Shown one piece after another: positions 1-9,656 of a stretch of DNA of 64,000 nt. Within the stretch, counting starts at the first letter, position 1, and each line of letters opens with the position of its first letter. The stretch comes from Ruegeria arenilitoris. Its GTDB lineage: Bacteria > Pseudomonadota > Alphaproteobacteria > Rhodobacterales > Rhodobacteraceae. The position numbers and the translations under genes were made by a program. The notes beneath the pieces were generated by a model, which did no database searches, had not been told where the DNA came from, and saw only the letters and a list, made by a program, of their open reading frames with translations. The stretch is taken from positions 248,001 to 312,000 of the forward strand of contig NZ_WQCA01000001.1 in assembly GCF_013032445.1 (NCBI RefSeq), written 5' to 3'.

Positions 1-1017
1 CTGGGCCATTCGGGTGGAGAGTTCGCCAACACTACCTTCACCTCGAATGTCGAGGACCTGATCGCCGCGGCGCACTATCTCGCAGGCCGCAACATGGCGC
101 CGTCCTTGCTGATCGGTCATTCCCTGGGCGGGGCTGCTGTATTGCGTGCCCGGGCTGGTATCCCCAGCGTCAAGGCGGTGGTCACGCTGGGCGCGCCCGC
201 CGATCCCGGCCATGTCGCCCACCATTTCGAGGGTGCCCTGCCCCAGATCGAACAGGACGGTTCAGCCGAGGTTATGCTGGGTGGTCGCCCCTTCCGCATC
301 GGCAAGGCCTTTGTCGATGACATTTCAGAATCCGCACTGACCCCGGCGATTGCCGACCTCAAAGCGGCGCTGCTGATCCTGCACGCACCGCGTGATGAAA
401 CTGTCAGTATCGACAATGCCAGCACTATCTTTTTGGCCGCCAAACACCCCAAGAGCTTTGTTACACTGGACGACGCCGATCACCTGATCACCCGCGCCTC
501 GGATGCCGAATACGCGGCCGATGTGATTGCGGCATGGGTTACGCGTTATATCCCACTCCGCCCGCCCGCACCGCCGCCCGGCGCACCCGAAGGCGTTGTG
601 CGCGTGACCGAAGTTGACCCCTCGGGGTTCCTGCAGGACATCCAGTCTGGCCCCCGGCATCACGCTGTGGCGGATGAGCCCGAATCCTATGGCGGTTCCG
701 ACAAGGGCATGTCGCCTTACGGGTTTGTGTCCTCGGGCCTTGGGGCCTGCACGTCGATGACGATCCGCATGTATGCGCGGCGCAAGCGGTGGCCCTTGAC
801 AGGTATCACCGTCGATGTCTGCCACAACAAGGTACACGCACAAGATGCCGGACTGGCCGGAGACGGCAAGATCGACGAGTTCCGCCGCAAGATCCGTCTG
901 GAAGGGCCGTTGGATCAGGAGCAGCGGGCCCGGTTGCTTGAAATCGCAGACAAATGCCCCGTTCACAGAACGCTGGAAGGGTCATCCGTTATTTCGACCA
1001 TACTTATCGACCCTTGA
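1..1017 (+). CDS. bifunctional alpha/beta hydrolase / OsmC family protein (5' end missing)
   Basis: The reading frame is open to the left edge, so the true start lies outside the window; about 338 residues are visible. The first half is an alpha/beta hydrolase: a nucleophile elbow GHSLGG is near visible residue 40, and a late HL-type histidine context (DDADHLI) could supply the catalytic His. The second half is an OsmC-like domain with the paired peroxidatic-type cysteines in GLGACTSMTIRM and DKCPVHRTLE. Such hydrolase-OsmC fusions are known in marine alphaproteobacteria. OsmC domains reduce organic hydroperoxides using thiols; the substrate of the hydrolase half is unknown. The fusion is seen directly; the joint role in peroxide or thioester metabolism is inferred. 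Confidence 0.9.
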   Translation: MGHSGGEFANTTFTSNVEDLIAAAHYLAGRNMAPSLLIGHSLGGAAVLRARAGIPSVKAVVTLGAPADPGHVAHHFEGALPQIEQDGSAEVMLGGRPFRIGKAFVDDISESALTPAIADLKAALLILHAPRDETVSIDNASTIFLAAKHPKSFVTLDDADHLITRASDAEYAADVIAAWVTRYIPLRPPAPPPGAPEGVVRVTEVDPSGFLQDIQSGPRHHAVADEPESYGGSDKGMSPYGFVSSGLGACTSMTIRMYARRKRWPLTGITVDVCHNKVHAQDAGLAGDGKIDEFRRKIRLEGPLDQEQRARLLEIADKCPVHRTLEGSSVISTILIDP

Positions 1018-1067
1018 TCTGAATACCCGTCATAGAATTGTTGCGCGTGGTTGGTAGCCATGCCGGT

Positions 1068-1877
1068 ATGGACAAACAGATCGTTTGCATAAACTGGGGC
1101 ACGCGCTACGGCGCTCCCTATATCAACTGCCTTTATAGGATGGTATGCGCCAACACGACGCCGCCGTTCAGGTTTTTGGCATTCACTGACAGTTTTGAAG
1201 GCATAGATCCCGGCGTCGAGTGTTTCGACCTACCTGAGATGCCGGGGTTCATGCCTGCCCGTACGATAGGCCAATGGCCCAAATCAAGGTTGTGGGCTTC
1301 GGAACTCGCCGATCTGAAAGGGCCGTTCCTTTTTCTAGACTTGGATGTTGCCATTGCCGGATCGTTGGATTCGTTTTTTGAGTTCGGCAACCCGGACGAT
1401 GTCATCCTTGCGCGCAACGCGGCTAAACCACTTAGCAAGCTGGGACAAACATCAATCTACCGTATGCCAGTCGGCGCTCTTGCACCTCTTCAAAAACTTT
1501 TTGCGATGGACCCGCAGGGTGTCGCTGACAAGTATCGGTTCGAACAGCATTTCGTCACTAAAAATGCGCCGGAAGGAGTGAAATTCTGGCCTTCGGGCTG
1601 GGTCCGTCATTTCCGGATCGAATGTATACCCAAATTTCCGTTGAACTATTTTCTGGATACGCGCCCCCCCAAAAACACGCGCGTTGTTATCTTTGCTGGG
1701 GCACTCAACCCGCCGGACGCAATCAAAGGGCAGTATAACGCGCGAGTCCCACACCTGCCGCCGGGCCAGCACATCAGGCGTGCACTGAAATCAAAAAACA
1801 AACTCCGATCTGTTCGCCAGTTCTTTAGGCCCGCAAACTGGGTAGAGCAACTCTGGGATATGGCAGAGCGCGGCTAA
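1068..1877 (+). CDS. glycosyltransferase-like protein
   Basis: This 269-residue protein begins with INWGTRYGAPYINCLY, a start typical of a family annotated as glycosyltransferase in Roseobacter genomes. A DxD-type motif (FLFLDLD, residues 87-93) would bind the metal of a nucleotide-sugar donor. No signal peptide or membrane segment is seen, so it should be cytoplasmic. I chose the ATG at 1068 over an in-frame TTG 30 bases upstream because family members start just before the KQIVCINWG stretch. It stands alone, convergent with the minus-strand lipoprotein gene that follows. Donor and acceptor cannot be told from the sequence. Confidence 0.7.
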   Translation: MDKQIVCINWGTRYGAPYINCLYRMVCANTTPPFRFLAFTDSFEGIDPGVECFDLPEMPGFMPARTIGQWPKSRLWASELADLKGPFLFLDLDVAIAGSLDSFFEFGNPDDVILARNAAKPLSKLGQTSIYRMPVGALAPLQKLFAMDPQGVADKYRFEQHFVTKNAPEGVKFWPSGWVRHFRIECIPKFPLNYFLDTRPPKNTRVVIFAGALNPPDAIKGQYNARVPHLPPGQHIRRALKSKNKLRSVRQFFRPANWVEQLWDMAERG

Positions 1878-1942
1878 ACCACGCCCTTACCTTCAATGTC
1901 ACGAAACCCGTCGGCCCGGTTTGGAACGGGAACCCTTTGGAC

Positions 1943-2278
1943 TCATCGACGCCGAGGTGCCGGGCGATGAATGGGCGGTCTGGCCGTAGGTGGGCGCGCC
2001 GCGGGCGGCCGTGGCCTGGCTGGCGGTTTAGCAACCGGCGGCTTTGGCCTCGCCGGAGGTTTACCGTTAGGCGGCCTGGGACGATTGGGCCGGTCTATGT
2101 CAATATCCACATCGACATCTCGCCGGTAGTAGTCGTTCCACAGCATCGAGTCATAGAACGGGTCATAACCATACCCGTAGCCGACCCCGACTGACACGCC
2201 ATCACAAGCCGACAGAGTGAAACTTGCCGCGCCGAGCCCCAAGGCAAGGAGTGCACGTTTGATACTTTTGGTAATCAT
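1943..2278 (-). CDS. small lipoprotein with Gly-Tyr, acidic and Pro/Arg-rich segments
   Basis: The 111-residue product has a lipoprotein signal (basic start, hydrophobic core, lipobox LSAC) followed by three compositional blocks: a Gly/Tyr stretch (VGVGYGYGYDP), a short Asp/Val stretch (VDVDIDID), and a C-terminal tail of about 45 residues made almost only of Pro, Arg, Lys and Ala. I chose the ATG at 2278 over a GTG six bases upstream because AAGGAG is well spaced before it. The gene starts shortly after the stop of the secreted protein at 2291, so the two are probably cotranscribed. No family is recognised. The basic tail might bind peptidoglycan or LPS in the periplasm, but that is a guess. 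Confidence 0.75.
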   Translation of the reverse strand: MITKSIKRALLALGLGAASFTLSACDGVSVGVGYGYGYDPFYDSMLWNDYYRRDVDVDIDIDRPNRPRPPNGKPPARPKPPVAKPPARPRPPAARPPTARPPIHRPAPRRR

Positions 2279-2290
2279 CTGCACCTCTCC

Positions 2291-2851
2291 TTACTGCAAA
2301 GCCCGGAACGACGCGAAAACGGCGTTCAGGTCATCCACATAGGCCGGGTCGGCTCCGTTGCGTAGGATCGCAACGACGACGGCCACGCGCCCATTCGGCA
2401 GGTCGATCACCGTGGCAGTGAAATTGATGACACGTCCGTCGCGAGTACCGGTGCCTCGGATGACCCGTGCAGGCAAACCGCCGATACGAGTGTCGGAAGT
2501 ACCGGAGATTGAAGGATCTTCAACGAGAAATTTGTCGATATCCTCAAGATACCGAAGCCCGCCCTCAATCGATGCGACACCTGCGGGCGAGACAAACCCC
2601 ATCCAGACGTTGTCATCCGTCACAGGCCGTATAGCCATGACACGCGCGACAGCGCGCAGGTCCCCCAGCTCGGTGTCCTCAATCTCGCGCGGGCCACCCG
2701 TGCGTACGGCCCAGAAGTCGGGCACGGCAAAGCTGAAAAGCGAACGCCCTGCATCGGAATATGTAATTGGGGTGTCCGCCAAAGATGGTGCCGCAGCCCC
2801 AAGCCACAGGGCGGCGCATGCAGCCAAGGCTGAACCAGATAGAATACGCAT
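2291..2851 (-). CDS. secreted protein of unknown function
   Basis: The 186-residue protein has a clear Sec signal peptide (hydrophobic run ending near ALWLGAAAPSLA, cleavage after about residue 25) and a soluble body of about 160 residues with alternating strands, ending in a helix (YVDDLNAVFASFRAL). The layout resembles small periplasmic or lipoprotein-associated domains that occur near envelope genes, but I do not recognise a named family. It is the first gene of a likely two-gene unit with the lipoprotein downstream. The terminator of bioY separates it from the next gene upstream. Confidence 0.75.
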   Translation of the reverse strand: MRILSGSALAACAALWLGAAAPSLADTPITYSDAGRSLFSFAVPDFWAVRTGGPREIEDTELGDLRAVARVMAIRPVTDDNVWMGFVSPAGVASIEGGLRYLEDIDKFLVEDPSISGTSDTRIGGLPARVIRGTGTRDGRVINFTATVIDLPNGRVAVVVAILRNGADPAYVDDLNAVFASFRALQ

Positions 2852-2933
2852 TTTTCAATAACCTGATGATTTCTTTGACATCAGATTGCCCCTGACCAAC
2901 ACAACTTGTCCAGCATCTCGTAATCAGGGCAAC

Positions 2934-2971
2934 AAAAAAACCGCGCCGGGATCGCTCCGGACGCGGGTTTG
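2934..2971 (-). terminator. intrinsic terminator of bioY
   Basis: Read on the minus strand, a GC-rich stem (CCGCGTCCGG pairing with CCGGCGCGG, five-base loop) is followed at once by a run of seven T. It lies 20 bases after the bioY stop and before the start region of the next minus-strand gene. Confidence 0.8.
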
Positions 2972-2991
2972 TTCACGAGAACTCTCAGAAA

Positions 2992-3579
2992 TCAGGTGCG
3001 AGCGTCGCCAACCAGTTTCCACAGGCCCGGGATCAGCAGCGCAGCCAGCGCCAGTTTGATCGCATCGCCCAGCAGGAACGGTGTCAGACCCCATTCCATG
3101 ATCGGCTTATCCCAACCATACAGCTGACCCAGCCACAGCAGGCCGGGCACGTAGATAAGCACGTTAGCCAGCACCAGCGCCAGAGCCATTTTGCCAACCG
3201 AACGATCCCAGCCACGCGCCGCCAGTGCGCCCAGAAGAACAGTCGCCATCAGGTAGCCAACCAGATAACCGCCGGTGCCGCCCATCATGTAGGTCAGACC
3301 GAATTTCTCGGCCGACGAGCCGGCAAAAACGTCAAAACCCAGCGCACCAACCAGCAGATAGCCCAGCATGGTCACCAGACCTAGACGTGCACCATAGGCA
3401 GTGCCGATGGTCAGAACGGCAAAGGTGCCCATTGTGATCGGAACAGGCCACATAGGAATTTTGATCTTCGCGGCAATTGCAAGCGCCACGATACCCAGCG
3501 CCACAAGTGCCACCTGTTTGACACGCAGAGCGGTCCCCTCGCGCGGGCCGAATGCTTCGGCCAGAACATTTGCAGTCAT
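2992..3579 (-). CDS. bioY: biotin transporter BioY (ECF S component)
   Basis: The 195-residue membrane protein matches BioY: after a short cytoplasmic start come about six hydrophobic segments, with the family stretches KIKIPMWPVPITMGTFAVL and GTGGYLVGYL. BioY binds biotin and imports it alone at low capacity or with the energising EcfA/EcfT (BioM/BioN) pair. Neither partner is in this window, so this is a lone S component here. I chose the ATG at 3579 because GGAG lies eight bases upstream; in-frame ATGs at 3585 and 3645 are worse placed. I looked for a BioR-type operator (TTATMKATAA) in the 5' region and did not find one. The DUF6314 gene lies 77 bases upstream on the same strand. Confidence 0.93.
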   Translation of the reverse strand: MTANVLAEAFGPREGTALRVKQVALVALGIVALAIAAKIKIPMWPVPITMGTFAVLTIGTAYGARLGLVTMLGYLLVGALGFDVFAGSSAEKFGLTYMMGGTGGYLVGYLMATVLLGALAARGWDRSVGKMALALVLANVLIYVPGLLWLGQLYGWDKPIMEWGLTPFLLGDAIKLALAALLIPGLWKLVGDART

Positions 3580-3655
3580 TTTCATTTCTCCACGTTCGGA
3601 TGGAAATTCAGACACATGAATGCCAATTTCACATCGATACTTCAAGATGATTGCG

Positions 3656-4078
3656 CTATCGAGGGCGGTACTCGGTTTTCATTTCATAGGCCTTGCGGGG
3701 CCCGGACACCGTCCAGTGCACGGACCAGTTCGGCCAGCCTGTGAAATCATAAACCGCATCATAGCTGTCTGGCGGACAATCATGGTGATCCCTAGACTGG
3801 GAATGCCCCAGCTTCAATGCGTGAAAATACCGTTCATCGTCGAAATGAACCGCAATCCGGTCCCTAGCATTCCGCCATAGATAACACCGCGTGCCCTTCA
3901 TCTCGGCCTGCCCCGGAATGCGCAGCGTGACCTCTTCGTCATAGATCAGACCATCCTCGGCGGGCCGAAGAATTGCCTCGCCTTCCGCATGCACCACCTG
4001 CCCCGCCCGCGCGTCGTGAATGGTGCGGCTCAGACTCCAGCGGCCTTCGAAGTCAGACAAATTGCTCGGTAAGGTCAT
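3656..4078 (-). CDS. DUF6314 family protein
   Basis: The 140-residue soluble protein has the DUF6314 pattern: an FEGRWSLSR start, a G-A-x(3)-P segment (EGEAILRPAEDGLIYDE), a Y-L-W strand (RCYLWRN), and a C-terminal H-D-C...D-x-Y-x-x-Y-D-F block (residues about 105-120). It has no signal peptide. The family function is unknown; the mostly beta layout suggests a lipocalin-like or barrel fold. I chose the ATG at 4078, right before the conserved SDFEGRW region, over upstream in-frame codons that add an unconserved tail. It points towards bioY on the same strand and may share its transcript. Confidence 0.8.
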   Translation of the reverse strand: MTLPSNLSDFEGRWSLSRTIHDARAGQVVHAEGEAILRPAEDGLIYDEEVTLRIPGQAEMKGTRCYLWRNARDRIAVHFDDERYFHALKLGHSQSRDHHDCPPDSYDAVYDFTGWPNWSVHWTVSGPRKAYEMKTEYRPR

Positions 4079-4313
4079 GCGGCCGTAGCCCCGTTGGTGA
4101 TACCGCCACTGCGGATAACGCAGCTGTTCAGAGTGATGCCACAAGAACAACTTTGCAGGCTAACGTTTCGGATGCTGGTCAAAACACCCGGGCAGAGGGT
4201 CAAAATCAGGGCAAACCGTCTCATCTGCACACTCGCACCTTGTTCCTGTGGCGGGTCGGGTTTAAACCCCGCGGCATCGCCTCCTGCCAAATCACAATAA
4301 GGTGCAGCTGCCA

Positions 4314-5618
<1,305 letters not shown>

Positions 5619-5643
5619 ATCCTGACCGATCAAACGATTCAAT

Positions 5644-5684
5644 AAGGCCCGGGTCGCGAAACGCGATCCGGGCCTTGTTCTTTT
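5644..5684 (+). terminator. intrinsic terminator of purB
   Basis: A near-perfect 15-bp stem (AAGGCCCGGGTCGCG with CGCGATCCGGGCCTT, three-base loop, one G-T pair) is followed by GTTCTTTT, 25 bases after the purB stop. Confidence 0.88.
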
Positions 5685-5740
5685 GCCAAAATGGGCAAAA
5701 TCGGCTATGGTCGGGAGTATTTCCGAACGGGAGAAACAGC

Positions 5741-5893
5741 ATGATCCGCACTGTTATCTGCGCATTGGCACTAACTTGCTCAGCATCCGTGGCTCTGGCC
5801 TGCAGCGGGCATTCCAAACAAACCCAATCCTGTGCACCGGGTACTTATTGGGATACCGAGAGCCAAACCTGCGCAAAAATCGTCAACAGCTGA
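5741..5893 (+). CDS. small secreted cysteine-containing protein (50 aa)
   Basis: A 50-residue gene with GGAG eight bases before its ATG. The product has a typical Sec signal peptide (about 20 residues, ending AxA-like at SVALA) and a mature part of about 30 residues with three cysteines. The mature part ends in the pattern C-x2-G-x2-W-D-x5-C-x-K (CAPGTYWDTESQTCAK). The same spacing recurs in the mature start of the next gene, at 5997. The function is unknown; the cysteine pair could form a disulfide loop in the periplasm. Confidence 0.7.
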   Translation: MIRTVICALALTCSASVALACSGHSKQTQSCAPGTYWDTESQTCAKIVNS

Positions 5894-5996
5894 GAAATTC
5901 TTTCCTACCTGTGAATAAAAGCGAGCAGCCGATTGTTAGCTTTTTATCAGATCGCGCTATGCTTGATCAGAGCAGCCCAAAGAACGGAGTAGGAAA

Positions 5997-6542
5997 ATGC
6001 GCCTCGTATTAGTTTCAGCTATTGCCCTTCAGGCCTTTGCTTTTGCACCGGCCCTTTATGCGGCCGGCGGTGGAGGTGCTACCACCCCGCCGAAACCGAC
6101 GAATACAACTAAGAAATGCCTGTTCGGTCGTGTCTACGACAAGGACGCGGGGCGTTGTGTCAAACCGAACAAGACAAACTTCTCCCAAGATGAACTGTAC
6201 GACGCCGTGCGCGAACTGGCCTATGATGGGCAGTTCGAAAATGCGCAGAACATCCTGCGCATCATGGATCAGGACGATGATCGCGTGCTGACCTATTGGG
6301 GCTTTACCTACCGCAAGTTGGGCGAGCTTGAACTGGCCAACCTCTTCTACACCAACGCCATCGAAGCGAACCCCGATAACATCCTTGCCCGCAGCTATAT
6401 GGGTCAGGGTTTTGTGACCGAAGGCAAAACCGATCTGGCCATCGAACAATGGCGCGAGATAAAGGCGCGTGGCGGTGAAGGCACCTGGGCCGAGGCGTCG
6501 CTGCGTGAGGCGATCCGAACCGGGCTGACCTATAACTACTAA
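5997..6542 (+). CDS. secreted TPR-repeat protein
   Basis: The 181-residue protein has a Sec signal peptide (residues about 1-22), a Gly/Thr/Pro linker, a short cysteine loop (CLFGRVYDKDAGRCVK), and then about three TPR-like helical repeats (residues 65-165), including the recognisable AEANPDNILARSYMGQGF-type repeat. GGAG lies before the ATG. TPR domains hold protein partners, so a periplasmic scaffold role is likely; the partner is unknown. The gene follows the small secreted gene at 5741 on the same strand and shares its cysteine motif, so the two may work together. Confidence 0.85.
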   Translation: MRLVLVSAIALQAFAFAPALYAAGGGGATTPPKPTNTTKKCLFGRVYDKDAGRCVKPNKTNFSQDELYDAVRELAYDGQFENAQNILRIMDQDDDRVLTYWGFTYRKLGELELANLFYTNAIEANPDNILARSYMGQGFVTEGKTDLAIEQWREIKARGGEGTWAEASLREAIRTGLTYNY

Positions 6543-6610
6543 GCTTCAGTCTTTCTTTACCCGACTCTTCGTACTCTGCCTTTGGAACACACCTTAGGCA
6601 CCGCAGGCAG

Positions 6611-7699
6611 ATGCAGGACACAAATACATTGGTACAGGTGGCACCGGGCGCGGCTCCGGTGTCCGAACAGAAAGACGATGCACCCCGTGTCGTTCCCCGC
6701 GCTCTCAGCAACCGACAGAAGGCCGCCGTCGTTGTGCGGTTATTGCTGAACGAAGGCGCTGACATCCCGCTGGAAGAACTTCCCGATGATCTGCAGGAGA
6801 AATTGACCCACCAATTGGGCGAAATGGGTCTTGTCGATCGCGTTACGTTGGATGTCGTGGCGCAGGAATTTGCCGAGGCACTGGACAGCGTCGGTCTGTC
6901 CTTCCCGCATGGTTTGGCGGGTGCTCTGGACGCGGTGGATGGCAAGATTGGTTCGGCGACGGCAGCCCGGCTGCGCAAGGTCGCCGGAGTGCGTCAGATC
7001 GGTGACCCGTGGCAGCGCTTGCGCGAAATCCCAACCGAGGACTTGGCCGCGATGGTGCAGGCGGAAAGCACCGAGATTGCCGCCGTGATGCTTTCAAAGC
7101 TGGAGACCGCAAAGGCCGCACAGCTATTGGGCCACCTGCCCGGCCCTGTAGCCCGCAGAATTACCTATGCGATCTCGAAAACTGCAAATGTTACCCCCGA
7201 AGCGGTTGAACGCATCGGCTGGTCGCTGGCGGCACAACTGGATCAGAAGCCTTCTCAGGCTTTTGTCGATGGTCCGGGCACCCGGGTTGGTGCGATTTTA
7301 AACCAGTCCACGGCCTCCACCCGCGATGGTCTGTTGACCGCCTTGGACGAAGAGGATTCGGATTTCGCAAGCGTCGTGCGGCGCTCGATCTTTATTTTTG
7401 CGCATATTCCGACCCGAGTACTGCCCCGCGACGTTCCGACGATTCTACGGGATGTAGATCAGGCCGATCTGCTCAACGCATTGGCGGGCGTGGTTGCGCA
7501 AGACGACAAAACAGCGGCAGATTTCCTATTGTCCAACATGTCTACACGCATGGCGGACAACCTGCGTGAAGAGATTGCAGAACGCGGTAAGGTCAAACAA
7601 TCAGACGCTGAAGACGCGATGACTCAGATCGTGAGTGCTATCCGCACTCTTGCGAGTGAAGGCGCGATAACGCTCATCGAAGAAGAAAGTGAAGACTAG
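6611..7699 (+). CDS. fliG: FliG-like flagellar motor switch protein, outside a flagellar cluster
   Basis: The 362-residue protein has the three FliG parts: an N-terminal domain (LSNRQKAAVVVRLLL, residues about 32-95), a middle domain (about 140-215), and a C-terminal torque domain. In the C-terminal part FIFAHIP, then PTILRDVDQADLLNALAG, then FLLSNMSTRMADNLREEI align with the stator-facing helix and end of FliG, keeping the LRDVD charged core. In the middle domain the usual EHPQ motif reads AEST. FliG forms the cytoplasmic C-ring that couples stator torque to the MS ring. No other flagellar gene is nearby; it sits between a secreted TPR gene and an acyltransferase gene. It may be the single motor gene of the genome or a divergent second copy. 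Confidence 0.85.
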   Translation: MQDTNTLVQVAPGAAPVSEQKDDAPRVVPRALSNRQKAAVVVRLLLNEGADIPLEELPDDLQEKLTHQLGEMGLVDRVTLDVVAQEFAEALDSVGLSFPHGLAGALDAVDGKIGSATAARLRKVAGVRQIGDPWQRLREIPTEDLAAMVQAESTEIAAVMLSKLETAKAAQLLGHLPGPVARRITYAISKTANVTPEAVERIGWSLAAQLDQKPSQAFVDGPGTRVGAILNQSTASTRDGLLTALDEEDSDFASVVRRSIFIFAHIPTRVLPRDVPTILRDVDQADLLNALAGVVAQDDKTAADFLLSNMSTRMADNLREEIAERGKVKQSDAEDAMTQIVSAIRTLASEGAITLIEEESED

Positions 7700-7791
7700 G
7701 TGAGCAGCCCAAGCCTTTGGAACGCTTGTGATCAGAGAACGTGCCTTGTATGTCTGGCCCGGCAAATTACAACAGCCGGTGAGACCAGATT

Positions 7792-8715
7792 ATGCCCGTC
7801 GAAAAGTCGGAACTAAGCCGCGGGGCGCTTCGAAAGTACTATGTCACCGGCCTGTTTCTGAAGGGCGTGATCGGTGCAATGCGCCTGCTGCCTTATGGGC
7901 GACGTATCGCAACGATGGGGTTCATCGTACGTAGTCTTGCCCCACTGGTCGGGTATGCCGAGCGCGTGCGCAGAAATCTGAAACTGACCTGCCCCGAATT
8001 GTCCGACGCCGAGGTGAAACGCATCTGTCGTGATGTTCCCGACAATGCCGGGCGCGCGATCATGGAGCATTTCTCGCCCGAAGACTTCACTGCACGTCAG
8101 AGCAAGGCCAAGATTTCCGGTCCGGGCGTCGCGGCCTTTGACAAAGCCGTGGCCGAGGGGCGCCCGGTGATGATGATCACCGCCCATTTCGGCCATTATC
8201 TGGCAGCCCGGATTGCCCTTCAGACACGCAGTGGCCAGCCCATCGGGTGCCTGTATCGCCGCATGGCAAACCCGTATTTCAACGACGCCTATGTCGAGGC
8301 ATTCTACAAAACCGGTGCACCCATGTTCGAACAGGGTCGCCGTGGGATGGTTGAGATGGTGCGCTCACTCAAGAAGGGCGGCATCATCGCCATTGTTTCG
8401 GACCTTCACGCCCATGGCGGGGAAGAGTTGACCTTCTTCGGCAAACCTGCCGTCACATCAGTTCTGAACGCGGAACTGGCGATGAAATACAAAGCCGAAT
8501 TGATCCCTTGTTATGCCATTCGCCAACCGAACGGCCTGGACTTTGAGATCGTATTGCATGATCCGGTTCCGCATACTGACCCAAAGACCATGACCCAGTT
8601 CACCAATGATGATCTTGAGGCCGTAGTTCGACAGCATATGGGGCAATGGTTCTGGATTCACCGGCGTTGGAAGGCCTGGAAAAGACTGGGCGTGCAACCC
8701 GAGGACATGCCCTGA
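7792..8715 (+). CDS. lysophospholipid / lipid A acyltransferase-like protein
   Basis: The 307-residue protein resembles the HtrB/LpxL acyltransferase group: a hydrophobic N-terminal stretch, VMMITAHFGHYLAAR as the catalytic block (residues 127-140), a second block with SDLHAHGGEELTFFGKPA, and the C-terminal WFWIHRRWK typical of the family. In LpxL-type enzymes the catalytic motif is H-x4-D/E; here H132 is followed by L at position +5 (HFGHYL), so the usual acid is not where expected. It may use another residue or be a divergent member. It would act at the inner membrane, transferring acyl chains to lipid A or a lysolipid. Its stop is directly adjacent to the stop of the convergent DUF1223 gene. 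Confidence 0.8.
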   Translation: MPVEKSELSRGALRKYYVTGLFLKGVIGAMRLLPYGRRIATMGFIVRSLAPLVGYAERVRRNLKLTCPELSDAEVKRICRDVPDNAGRAIMEHFSPEDFTARQSKAKISGPGVAAFDKAVAEGRPVMMITAHFGHYLAARIALQTRSGQPIGCLYRRMANPYFNDAYVEAFYKTGAPMFEQGRRGMVEMVRSLKKGGIIAIVSDLHAHGGEELTFFGKPAVTSVLNAELAMKYKAELIPCYAIRQPNGLDFEIVLHDPVPHTDPKTMTQFTNDDLEAVVRQHMGQWFWIHRRWKAWKRLGVQPEDMP

Positions 8716-9417
8716 TCACTTGACCTTGGTTGCTGCAACGATTGGGCCGTGCCCGGCCCGCTGCACCAGAACAACCGCGGGAAGATCCGAGGTCAATTCG
8801 GCTGAAAACTGTTGCGGTGCAACCCCATCCCACTGCCCGGCCACCTGCCAGGACTCTACAACATTCGCGTAGTCCAATTCATGCCCCGCCAGTTCACCCC
8901 GGCGGATCGACGCGTGGCGCATCGGTGAATATTGCACCACCCGCACGTCAAACGTCTCACCCTCTGGCAGCTCGACTGGGGTCACATCTACGGTCACATC
9001 ATTCCCGGATCGTGTCGCCACAACTTCAGCCTCGGGTGCGGCTGTCAGATGCGCGTCGATCAAACGCTCCAATTCGCGCGACTGCGCACCGACCACATCA
9101 TGCTGACCATTTATAACCATCTGCGGCGTGTAAATCATCGACCGACCGCCCTGACGCGCATAGGCGCGCTGACGTTGGGTGTGATTTGGGTCGGCGTATT
9201 CATCCTCCCACCCGATATAGTCCCAATAATCCACATGCAGAGCCAGCCCGATTACATCATCGCGTTTGGCAAGATCATGCATCATTCGGTCAGCAGGTGG
9301 ACAGGACGAACAGCCCTGCGACGTAAACAACTCGACGACCACCGGATCGCTTTCGGCCGCAAGCGGAGCCGCTAGAACAAGAGAAAGTGCGGTAGTTGCG
9401 ATGGCGGATCTGAGCAT
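8716..9417 (-). CDS. DUF1223 family secreted thioredoxin-like protein
   Basis: The 233-residue protein has a Sec signal peptide (about 21 residues) and the DUF1223 hallmark VVELFTSQGCSSCPPAD, where a C-x2-C pair sits at the start of a thioredoxin-like fold. HVDYWDYIGW and YTPQMVINGQ are the other conserved blocks. The family is periplasmic or secreted and presumed to act in thiol or oxidative chemistry, but no reaction is established. It is divergent from acnA, with about 240 bases between the starts. In several alphaproteobacteria a DUF1223 gene accompanies acnA and the ccm genes, as here. Confidence 0.93.
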   Translation of the reverse strand: MLRSAIATTALSLVLAAPLAAESDPVVVELFTSQGCSSCPPADRMMHDLAKRDDVIGLALHVDYWDYIGWEDEYADPNHTQRQRAYARQGGRSMIYTPQMVINGQHDVVGAQSRELERLIDAHLTAAPEAEVVATRSGNDVTVDVTPVELPEGETFDVRVVQYSPMRHASIRRGELAGHELDYANVVESWQVAGQWDGVAPQQFSAELTSDLPAVVLVQRAGHGPIVAATKVK

Positions 9418-9656
9418 ATTTGACCTCGGGCTGATAACTTTTCTGTCTGGGACCGATAAGATGCCTGAATTGTTTAAACCCTTTGGAGATCACCCTCCAA
9501 TCAAGGTTTCTTGAAACCAACTGGCTCTCCGATGAAGTGCACGGCAGCAAGACAAGACCGTCTTTGCACGTCTTGGCCCTTGAACCGCACCAAAACGTGA
9601 TAAACATAAGTGTCAGCGAACCCCGTTTTCCAAGCCATTTGAGAGGGAGCCAACTC

